Shown: positions 24,868 to 32,195 of the stretch, in pieces
How positions within the stretch are numbered: the first letter of the stretch is position 1
How the letters are laid out: the number at the start of each line of letters is the position of its first letter
DNA from: Bacteroidales bacterium
GTDB taxonomy: Bacteria; Bacteroidota; Bacteroidia; Bacteroidales; Muribaculaceae
Length of the DNA: 32,195 nt
Reading direction: 5' to 3'
Assembly: GCA_020859755.1 (NCBI GenBank)
Contig: JAJBVP010000139.1
Coordinates: 1 to 32,195 of the forward strand
Notes under the pieces: generated by a model
Seen by the model: the letters and a program-made list of their open reading frames with translations, nothing else
Databases searched by the model: none
Told to the model about the DNA's origin: nothing
Position numbers and translations under genes: made by a program

Positions 24868-27800
24868 CTATTGGGCTTTGGCTGCGAGTATTTCTCTAAT
24901 GTGTTGCTGGTCGTCTTCTCCGATACCGAAGTATTGGTACAGCTGTTCATTGACATCACCGTTGTAATCTATAATGCCGTTGTCATCGGAATAATTTCCG
25001 AGGTCGGGAACTTTCTTAGCAAGAGATGTCAGCGATTCATCCGTTAGCAGGAATGCGAATCGGATAAGCTCGCTTGTCGCGTACTTGAAAAAATTACGAG
25101 CCTCTTGTTCGGTAGCAAAGGTCTTGAGCGCAACACGAGAGCGACCGAAAGCGCTATGGTTATCTACGACAGCGATTTGGTTGCTACGTTTCTGACCTCC
25201 GGCATTGGCACTTGAAACAATCACTTTCCACCGATTAAGTTGGTCTACGCCAGTCGTTATAACATCGCGACCTGCTATGTACCAACGTGCACGGCCGCTC
25301 TTGCCAGCTTTATCGTTGGTGAATAGTTTAATCTCGGTATCGGGATTAAAAATATCGCCATCGTTATATTCGCGTACTAAGTCGGGGTTCTTTTCTACGA
25401 AATCACTTTCGATAGAGAATAATTTCCGAGAAAGAACTGAATCATGAAGCATTCCGAACTCAGAAATAACTTTATCCAAACTTGCGACTATCTTAGAATC
25501 ATCAGGGTTAAGGTGGAATAGACCCTCACCCGGACATTGAGCTTCAACACAAGATTTATTTCCGTGTAGTGAGTATATATATATGAAGCCTGAATAGGTT
25601 TTCTTGGTGTCTTTTAGGACAATAGAAAGACCGTCCGCAATACCTACTTCTTCAAAGACATCTGTAGAATCCGGGAAAAACTCTAACAACATCAGGTGCG
25701 GGTCATTCATTTGGGTAAGCCCAAATTCATCCATACCCTTACCAGAGCGATGTATCCATCGCGCTCCGGGATAAATCAGAGTTACATATCTGCTAATTCT
25801 GTCAGAAATTGTCTGAAAATATTGGAAAATGCTGGAACTACGTTTTTGCCCATTGGCCGTTTCAACTTTTGCCACTACTTCTTGATAAGGTGGGTTTCCG
25901 ACTATTGCGTTAATTTTCACGTCTTTTCCTACGAGGTCATGAACTTTCTTGATAAAAAGTTCAGGTTGGTTCTTGATTTTGTTGATTAAATCATCTGGCG
26001 CCCACATGTTGGTTTTACCTTTGCGGAAGCCGAGGAGAGTTCGCTGAGTGATAGCTTTTGCCATAGGTGTCTTGCATACCACGAAAATGTTTTCAGCCAC
26101 AACCATATCCCAAAGGGCTTGATGGTCTTCGAGAGTTTCGGGTGAAAACATTCCGTCCTTAATTCGTGAACGGTAAACGTTGTATGCAAGGAATAATGGA
26201 TATAGACCCGATTTTGAATTGATTTCAAGCAAATGAGTTTCGGTTGAGAATACGTTTGCCGTAATTTCTCCACGGTCAACAAATCGAGGTTCTTCAATCG
26301 CCTCAGTGAAATCTTTATTAAAGAAAGTATAACCACCGAGGGTATCGCTAACGTGCATATTCACCACTCGCCACGGAGTCAGCACTGTTTCCTTATCCGG
26401 GTTGCGGAACGTGGCGAAGATAGATGCGATACGCTCGATGCGCTCCTCGATTGTCAGACGGTCGGCGGCGCGAGCCATAGCGCGGATGCGTTTGGCGGCT
26501 GCCGAGAAGATTTCGGGGTCGTAGTATTTTTTGAAGGCGTTGAACTTCTGCTTGCTTACTCCGCGAGGCATAAATTCTTCCCACGACTGCGGGTCGATGA
26601 GGTTTGTAAAGTTGTCGATAGTCAGTTCCTCGTCCTCGTTCTCGACCTTTGCGCCATAAATCATCAGCGGCATACGGATAGAGATACCGCGAAGTATTGA
26701 GATTGCGTCCTCCTTGACTTTCTTCTTTTTCTTCAGTTCTTCAAGACGCTTCTTTTCTTCCTCGGTCAACTCTTTCTTTTTCTTCTTTTCGAGTTTTTCC
26801 TTTTCCTCGTATTCCTCGTTTGTCAGACCTTGATTGTTGACATCAATCTGTCCAGTGTTACCCATTGCCTTTGTCTGACCGATAATGCCTTTGAGGTCTT
26901 CAAACTCTTTGATTTCAATATCAGAGAGTTTCATCAATTCGTCGTTGTAGAGGCACCCGTCCTCAAAACCGTTGCGGACAACTCGCTCAACATACGCACG
27001 TTTGAGCTGCTGAAGCATACGGGTAACATTGAGGGTTTCCATCTTGGAGCCTTCAATGGCGATAACAGGGCAAAAATTCAGGAACTCGCCCATTGCGCGT
27101 TTTTGATTTTCAGTTGTCTTACCGGCTTTGGTAGAAAGACGTGGCACGGTGGCGAGAACCTGCAATGTGCGGTCAGGAGCAAAGTCGAAAACGTAGCAGT
27201 TTTCCTTGACTCGGCCATTGATGGTTGCCGGAGTCTGCACACGGAAGATGGTCTGCATATAAGCCGAGGCAGCAGTGTTGAAGCTACCCGACAGCATCAG
27301 CACACCCATCCACGGCTTGACACTAACCCCCGTAGTAAGACGACCACACGACAGTGTAATAGTTCGGGTTGTGTCGGGGTCTTTACCGATGGCGGCTTCA
27401 ACCATTTTGAGTGCTTCGCCGTTTTCCTCGTCCTCGTCGCCGTCACCGGCTACGTTGACAATCTCGAAGTGTTGGAAAACGGGGTGGGCTTTAAGCAGTG
27501 CGCTCAGCGCCTTTGCCGCTTTCACACCTGGGAGCATCCACAGCGTGTGACGGAAGATGTCGCGGTATTCATCGTTGGCGAAAGGATATGCGCTTTCGGG
27601 GTCGGTCTTCGTAAGGAGGTCAAGAAAGCTAATAATAGCTTTTTCGTGAATAAATGTGCCGTCTTCCTTGGTGCGGAAAAATTCACGGAAGTTGAAAGCG
27701 ATATCTTCATCTGCGAACTCCTGAAGTTCCATGAGTCTGCCGAGGTCATAAGTGAATATGTTGAGCGTCGGCAGACCGGCATACGGGTTCGGGTCGCCGG

Positions 27801-28848
27801 GGTGGGTTTCCTCCCACTCTTGTTTTGCCCGCTGTTCCATGACGTAGTCCCAGGTGTAGATTTCATCTTCCTTGAAGTCGTCAAGAAGATTGAACGGTGT
27901 GCCCGATAAACGGAGAACTTTTGTCTTGTCCTTAGTCAGCTCCTCCATTACGGCTTTTCCGAGAGCGGTCTGCGTTCCCTCGTGGGCTTCATCTACAATG
28001 ATGAGATCCCACGGAGCAGAGAATAATTCATCGTTCTTGTCGAATTTACCACCAACGGTTTCCGAGCCTCGCAGGTCTTGCATAGAGGCGAAGTAAACGT
28101 AGTGGATGCCATGCTGTTTGAATTGCTTATCGAGCGAAGTAAAGGATTCCCCCTTATGTTTCGAGCCATATTGATAGTTGGGCGAATCATAGAAGATTTT
28201 ACCGAAGTCCTCAAACCACCCTGCATCGACCACGGGGCGGTGAGTGAGAATAAGTGTTCGCCCGAACTGCATCAACTTTACCACCTGAAGGGCTGCCAGA
28301 GTTTTGCCGAAACGCATCTTGGCGTTCCAAAGCATCTGATTGCCCTTTTTGAATTGCTTGAGAGTCTTCTTGATGGCTTCCTCCTGTTCGGGTCGGAAGA
28401 TAATCGGAGAACGGTCTTCGGTTATCTCGCCCGGACGGAGCGACTTGCGCCCTTGTTTAAGGGCCGCAATAGCGGCTTTGGCGGTTTCGAGGTCGCAATA
28501 AAACCACTCGTTGGCATTGTTTTCGGTATCGAAAACTTTGCGCTTTATGCCGGAACGGATAAGCAGGTCGTGAACGTCTTTGTCGTTGAACGAGCAGACA
28601 CCGCCATCTCGGAAATGGGCGGTAACTTCGGTATAAAGCATCTCATATTTTATACCGGCTGTCTGCGTCTGATGATTTATGCGCTCACGGGCGGCTGCAT
28701 TCAGCTCCTTGCAGTTGGGCTGAAGTGCAAGATAATTGTCAGAGGAATTGCAAGAAGCCTCGCCAATTTTCAGGATGCCTCGGTGCGCCTCATCGTTGAT
28801 ACGATAGACGTATATCAGCTTCGGTTTTAGTTGAATGAAATGCTGCAT
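24868..28848 (-). CDS. GIY-YIG (T5orf172-like)/SF2 helicase/Eco57I-type NPPY methylase-half fusion protein
   Basis: 'IYVYRINDEAHRGILKIGEA...NEWFYCD'; 'NAKMRFGKTLAA', 'LIIVDEAHEGT', 'LSGTPFN'; charged coiled coil; 'INAIVGNPPYQEV'. Confidence 0.8.
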   Translation of the reverse strand: MQHFIQLKPKLIYVYRINDEAHRGILKIGEASCNSSDNYLALQPNCKELNAAARERINHQTQTAGIKYEMLYTEVTAHFRDGGVCSFNDKDVHDLLIRSGIKRKVFDTENNANEWFYCDLETAKAAIAALKQGRKSLRPGEITEDRSPIIFRPEQEEAIKKTLKQFKKGNQMLWNAKMRFGKTLAALQVVKLMQFGRTLILTHRPVVDAGWFEDFGKIFYDSPNYQYGSKHKGESFTSLDKQFKQHGIHYVYFASMQDLRGSETVGGKFDKNDELFSAPWDLIIVDEAHEGTQTALGKAVMEELTKDKTKVLRLSGTPFNLLDDFKEDEIYTWDYVMEQRAKQEWEETHPGDPNPYAGLPTLNIFTYDLGRLMELQEFADEDIAFNFREFFRTKEDGTFIHEKAIISFLDLLTKTDPESAYPFANDEYRDIFRHTLWMLPGVKAAKALSALLKAHPVFQHFEIVNVAGDGDEDEENGEALKMVEAAIGKDPDTTRTITLSCGRLTTGVSVKPWMGVLMLSGSFNTAASAYMQTIFRVQTPATINGRVKENCYVFDFAPDRTLQVLATVPRLSTKAGKTTENQKRAMGEFLNFCPVIAIEGSKMETLNVTRMLQQLKRAYVERVVRNGFEDGCLYNDELMKLSDIEIKEFEDLKGIIGQTKAMGNTGQIDVNNQGLTNEEYEEKEKLEKKKKKELTEEEKKRLEELKKKKKVKEDAISILRGISIRMPLMIYGAKVENEDEELTIDNFTNLIDPQSWEEFMPRGVSKQKFNAFKKYYDPEIFSAAAKRIRAMARAADRLTIEERIERIASIFATFRNPDKETVLTPWRVVNMHVSDTLGGYTFFNKDFTEAIEEPRFVDRGEITANVFSTETHLLEINSKSGLYPLFLAYNVYRSRIKDGMFSPETLEDHQALWDMVVAENIFVVCKTPMAKAITQRTLLGFRKGKTNMWAPDDLINKIKNQPELFIKKVHDLVGKDVKINAIVGNPPYQEVVAKVETANGQKRSSSIFQYFQTISDRISRYVTLIYPGARWIHRSGKGMDEFGLTQMNDPHLMLLEFFPDSTDVFEEVGIADGLSIVLKDTKKTYSGFIYIYSLHGNKSCVEAQCPGEGLFHLNPDDSKIVASLDKVISEFGMLHDSVLSRKLFSIESDFVEKNPDLVREYNDGDIFNPDTEIKLFTNDKAGKSGRARWYIAGRDVITTGVDQLNRWKVIVSSANAGGQKRSNQIAVVDNHSAFGRSRVALKTFATEQEARNFFKYATSELIRFAFLLTDESLTSLAKKVPDLGNYSDDNGIIDYNGDVNEQLYQYFGIGEDDQQHIREILAAKAQ

Positions 28849-28852
28849 GGCA

Positions 28853-29863
28853 TTAATTCTTTATAAGGTCGATGAATCGAATTTTCTTCTTATCTTCGGT
28901 TTTGGCGCCCCAGTCTCGGATAAGGCAATAAGTGCCGTTGTGCTGACGGATGTCGCCGGACTTGCAACCGGCACACGGAATAAGTTCGGGTTCGCCAAAA
29001 TCGAATAATGATGGCTGAGTGGAAGGCTTGTCGCCGCAGCTGTCGGGCACAACGCCTTTAAGTCCGTCCATCTGCCAAAAGTTCCATGAGATAATGTAGG
29101 CTATATAAAGCAGTGATTTCATCTGCGGTATTTTGTCCGCTCCGAATTTCGCTTTATAATAGTCTAAAAAAGTCATTAGCAGGTTTTCACGGGCGAGAAG
29201 CAAGTTATCGCCTTGCCATTCGTAGCCGTAGACATTCATGTAAGCGGTCTGCGCCCATTTGAGCCAGTCGCCTGTGGTTTCGGTATTCTCACTTACCACG
29301 CGGAGTTTGCGGTCGAGCAAACCGATGCGCTGTTCTACCGGGATAGGCTCGCCGGTCACGGTGTCGTAACGGCTGACGATATAGGGAGCTTCGCCGCAGG
29401 TGATTTCAAGGCGAGTGTCGCGCACATAGTCGCGCCACGTCTTACCCTCTGGGAATGTAATTGGGTCTGTGTTTACCATCCAAGTATGGTCGGGATTTTC
29501 AGTATTGAAAACTCCCTCGCGTCCGAACCACGCATCATCAACAAGATTATTCTGCGCGTTGCATATCCAGGATGGGGTGAAAACCTCAGCCATTTCACGG
29601 CTGCGCTGCTGTTGCTGCTGGCGCGACTTGACCGAACGCGGCACAATTACGGTGCCGTTATCGCCGGTGATGCAAGGAATGGTGATTTGGTCGTGATAAT
29701 GGTAGCCGTCGCCAAGATGCTCATAGTTGTCTGTCGCCCAAAATATATTGACTTGCTCCCCCTCTTTCGGACTCAAAGTGTGGTCTTTGAGCAGGGTCGT
29801 AAGTAATTCGGGCGACAGCGCGAATATGTCATTTTCTTTTATGTCGATAGATTGGTCTACCAT
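28853..29863 (-). CDS. N6-adenine methylase N-terminal half-like protein (restriction subunit M-like)
   Basis: 'REMAEVFTPSWI' (motif X-like), 'LEITCGEAPYIVSRYD' (motif I-like), 'YEWQGDNLLLARENLLMTF'; no NPPY in this ORF. Confidence 0.7.
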   Translation of the reverse strand: MVDQSIDIKENDIFALSPELLTTLLKDHTLSPKEGEQVNIFWATDNYEHLGDGYHYHDQITIPCITGDNGTVIVPRSVKSRQQQQQRSREMAEVFTPSWICNAQNNLVDDAWFGREGVFNTENPDHTWMVNTDPITFPEGKTWRDYVRDTRLEITCGEAPYIVSRYDTVTGEPIPVEQRIGLLDRKLRVVSENTETTGDWLKWAQTAYMNVYGYEWQGDNLLLARENLLMTFLDYYKAKFGADKIPQMKSLLYIAYIISWNFWQMDGLKGVVPDSCGDKPSTQPSLFDFGEPELIPCAGCKSGDIRQHNGTYCLIRDWGAKTEDKKKIRFIDLIKN

Positions 29864-29903
29864 ACAATTTTGAAGTCGTCAGATTTTGAGGTCTTTTAAT
29901 ATG

Positions 29904-29911
29904 CAAAGTTA
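29904..29911 (-). promoter_or_regulatory. -7 box TAACTTTG upstream of the four-gene operon
   Basis: CAAAGTTA on +; no clear -33 box. Confidence 0.4.
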
Positions 29912-29968
29912 CCACAAATTTTCGAGATTTGCGGTATTTGCAATGCCCTAATTGATAGAGCCTGACGA

Positions 29969-30043
29969 TTATTTTATCTTGGCGCCGTCTTTGAGTGCCG
30001 AGGGTAGCCACATAATGGCTAAAATCAATACGAGAAGTCCCAT
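29969..30043 (-). CDS. 24-aa hydrophobic micro-ORF MGLLVLILAIMWLPSALKDGAKIK
   Basis: Below ORF-track cutoff; ATG to TAA, -7 box at 30093-30100, hairpin in 5' leader. Confidence 0.4.
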   Translation of the reverse strand: MGLLVLILAIMWLPSALKDGAKIK

Positions 30044-30166
30044 AGTCGAATCTGTTTTGAAGTTAAACTTGAACACTTTCTGTGTTCGACTGCAAAGTTA
30101 ATCGGCAGGAGTGCCTAATTCTTGCACTCCAATGTTAAACTTTGTTTATTCAATTTGAATAAGGAG

Positions 30167-30263
30167 ATAAAAATAAGCGAGGCTACCCGACAAAGTGGCA
30201 GCCTCGACTTTACCTTTTTTTATAGTGCAAGGATGCAGCGACGAAGTCTGCACCGGCACTTTT
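30167..30263 (-). ncRNA. Candidate ~95-nt sRNA
   Basis: Consensus promoter TTTG-N19-TACCTTTG (30270-30300), internal hairpin, terminator 30178-30206, no ATG. Confidence 0.55.
30178..30206. terminator. Bidirectional terminator hairpin
   Basis: CGAGGCTACC/GGCAGCCTCG flanked by T-rich runs on both strands. Confidence 0.75.
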
Positions 30264-30269
30264 GTGTTG

Positions 30270-30300
30270 CAAAGGTAATACTTTTTTCTAACGTGGCAAA
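30270..30300 (-). promoter_or_regulatory. Consensus Bacteroidetes promoter TTTG-N19-TACCTTTG
   Basis: CAAAGGTA 30270-30277; CAAA 30297-30300 on +. Confidence 0.65.
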
Positions 30301-30330
30301 ATTACGACAAGAAATTAACATTTAATTTTC

Positions 30331-31209
30331 TCAGATACAAGAGAAATCGGGCATCAGCGGCTTCAGATTGGGTGCTTCCATGCAAAGCTTCTCGTAGAGG
30401 GATTTGACGGAGGCGCTTAAATCATCAGCCCGTTTGGTCGAAATCTGTGCCATCATATATCTGATAACGCGCAAAGCGCCGACAATGTTTCCTGATTCCT
30501 GGGGCGTGATATGCGCCGGACCGCGATTGATGCGTCGCGGAAGCCGCAAGTCATAAAGGAGGTGTCCGTGGGCGCAGGCGTTACGGACTTCCCGGATAGT
30601 GTGCATATAGCTTTCAAACGTAACGACCTGCCGGATGCCGAGTTTCTGAGCGATAAGGATTTTATCATCGCGTTCTTTGAGCTGCTCATACAGCTTCATA
30701 ACAGCACCGAATGTCATAAACTCGAGTGTTTTCCACGAGGGCGCGAAGCGGTCATTAGGATTCTTCTGATGGTGGCGCTGAATGATAGGATTGCGCTTGA
30801 AGTCGGCGGTGTAAACTTTATTTTCAAAATCCCTCGCATAAGAACGGCTGACAACCGCCGGACTTATGAACCATACCGAGTTGGGAGAGTATTTGTTGGA
30901 AAGATTGTAAATCAATGCAGTACGGAAAGCAATCTCAATTCGCGTCAGGTATCGCGTAAGCAACAGGCGCAGGTCAAAATCGAAGTAGTAGAGTTTGACC
31001 GCGTCCTCAAAGGTTGCGCCGTCGATATATTCGTGAGTGCGGTTGCGAAGTTGGGGATAAGATTTTTCAAATGGGAAAAGGTAGAAGCCAAGGCGGTAAT
31101 ACCCTATGTCGAGGAGTATTTCGCGAGCCTTGTCTTCATCCTGTATGGCAAGACCTCTTGTTTTCAGGAGGCCGAGTTGTTCGTCTATTGTAGTTGCCGG
31201 TTTCGTCAT
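30331..31209 (-). CDS. Abi_2 (AbiD/AbiF-like) HEPN family protein
   Basis: 'TTIDEQLGLLKTRGLAIQDEDKAREILLDIGYYRLGFYLFPFE', 'YLTRIEIAFRTALIYNLS', 'REVRNACAHGHLLYD' (R-x4-H). Confidence 0.85.
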   Translation of the reverse strand: MTKPATTIDEQLGLLKTRGLAIQDEDKAREILLDIGYYRLGFYLFPFEKSYPQLRNRTHEYIDGATFEDAVKLYYFDFDLRLLLTRYLTRIEIAFRTALIYNLSNKYSPNSVWFISPAVVSRSYARDFENKVYTADFKRNPIIQRHHQKNPNDRFAPSWKTLEFMTFGAVMKLYEQLKERDDKILIAQKLGIRQVVTFESYMHTIREVRNACAHGHLLYDLRLPRRINRGPAHITPQESGNIVGALRVIRYMMAQISTKRADDLSASVKSLYEKLCMEAPNLKPLMPDFSCI

Positions 31210-31264
31210 ATACAAGTTTGAGATATGCGAAGTTACGAAATTTCCGTGAGATGGCAAAGAATGG

Positions 31265-32044
31265 CTACCACTGTTTGTTATACATCGCATCTTCGACCAC
31301 GGCGATAAATGCTGTACGGATTACGTGGAACGGCATGAAGTGTTCCGGGCGTTCTTCGTCGGGCGCGAAGTGAACGTAATCGTTGATGTATGTGTGCAGC
31401 TCGTCCATCGACATAACGCCCCTATACCCCTTACACCATACTTCTGCCGTATTGCAGAGATATTGGCGCAGAGGGCATCCGAACTCGTTTTCGAGGAATC
31501 GGACATCGCTCCAACTAACGCGGTTGCGGTACGCAAAGCCGTTGAACAATTCGACTAACTTGTAGCGATACCACGGCTGATTGGTGCGCTGAAGAACATA
31601 GTCAAAGCAGGCGTTGATTTCCGGGTCTTGCTCGGCACAATCATAGTCCTTGCGGTCCTCAGCCATGGGTTTCAGAGAGAGCGGCCCCTCGTCTTGCCAA
31701 TAGCGTAAGCCATCATTGTCAGTCTTGCCGACTGGGAGTTTCGTTTCTTCATTCATCTTTTGGCCGTGGAAATGTCCGTCCATTATCAGCCAAAAATTGA
31801 TGAACATACCGCGAAAAGTCAGGAACTCGTTCCAACAAGCGGGATAAAAGCCATTGTGCATATTTGCTTTGCGTTCTTCGTTGAAGATGTCCTCAAAGGC
31901 GATACACGGTTTGTCGGTGGCTTTCTTCTTGTCAATCTCGTATTTCCAACGAAGATACTTCTCGAAGTCAATGCCGAAAGTGCGGTCGAGTTCCACAATA
32001 TCGTCAAGGGATGCGAAGCCATTATCTGCGATATATTGGAACAA
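31265..32044 (-). CDS. Hypothetical protein; coding similarity of style continues upstream without an ATG, 5' end uncertain
   Basis: 259 aa from a TTG; open frame extends to the stop at 32156-32158. Confidence 0.55.
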   Translation of the reverse strand: MFQYIADNGFASLDDIVELDRTFGIDFEKYLRWKYEIDKKKATDKPCIAFEDIFNEERKANMHNGFYPACWNEFLTFRGMFINFWLIMDGHFHGQKMNEETKLPVGKTDNDGLRYWQDEGPLSLKPMAEDRKDYDCAEQDPEINACFDYVLQRTNQPWYRYKLVELFNGFAYRNRVSWSDVRFLENEFGCPLRQYLCNTAEVWCKGYRGVMSMDELHTYINDYVHFAPDEERPEHFMPFHVIRTAFIAVVEDAMYNKQW

Positions 32045-32195
32045 TTTGCAGCTGTCGTCGAAACCGCCGGTGTATTTACTGCGGTCGGATGCTATATAGA
32101 GTGCCTTGCGAAGCGGCGCATCTTTAATGACCTTATATGTTGGAGCAATAGTTCGTTAAAAATTTGACATATGGTTAAGCGGCTGCGGCCGCCAC

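Noticed and set aside
26830-27909. 359-aa + strand ORF
   Set aside because: Antisense to the helicase gene, whose motifs are unambiguous on the minus strand; low-complexity frame shadow.
29829-30011. 60-aa minus ORF
   Set aside because: Overlaps the promoter region of the methylase gene and runs through the micro-ORF in another frame; no supporting signal.

Overview
The window reads as Bacteroidales-type DNA (BspA-like LRR protein, Bacteroidetes-type tyrosine integrase, many TAnnTTTG/TTTG promoters). Left edge: an LRR gene (minus strand) truncated at its 5' end exactly where a 3' half of tRNA-Ser(GGA) begins. A tRNA terminator and a tyrosine integrase (2722-4065) follow, so this looks like a prophage or integrative element end with attP-type structure. 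From ~4 to ~23 kb lies a mostly minus-strand phage module: tail-tip-like protein, tape measure, a lysis cassette (holin-like, amidase, candidate u-spanin), HK97gp10-like protein, tail/connector proteins, portal-like protein, and a moron-like haem-type membrane protein with its own promoter. No recognisable terminase or major capsid gene is visible. From ~23.5 to 32 kb lies a defence-like block: a tightly packed four-gene operon (methylase half, GIY-YIG/helicase/NPPY fusion, TIGR04255-like protein, coiled-coil membrane protein), a missed 24-aa micro-ORF, a candidate sRNA, an Abi_2/HEPN-like gene and an unknown gene. The strongest unexplained signal is a ~1.3 kb ORF-poor block (10.46-11.78 kb). 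It contains two homologous copies of a structured domain that differ by compensatory base-pair changes, suggesting a large, possibly undescribed phage structured RNA. A second strong candidate is a + strand ncRNA (13007-13233) with three related GATAGC...GCTATC hairpins. All family names come from reading motifs by eye; no searches were run.
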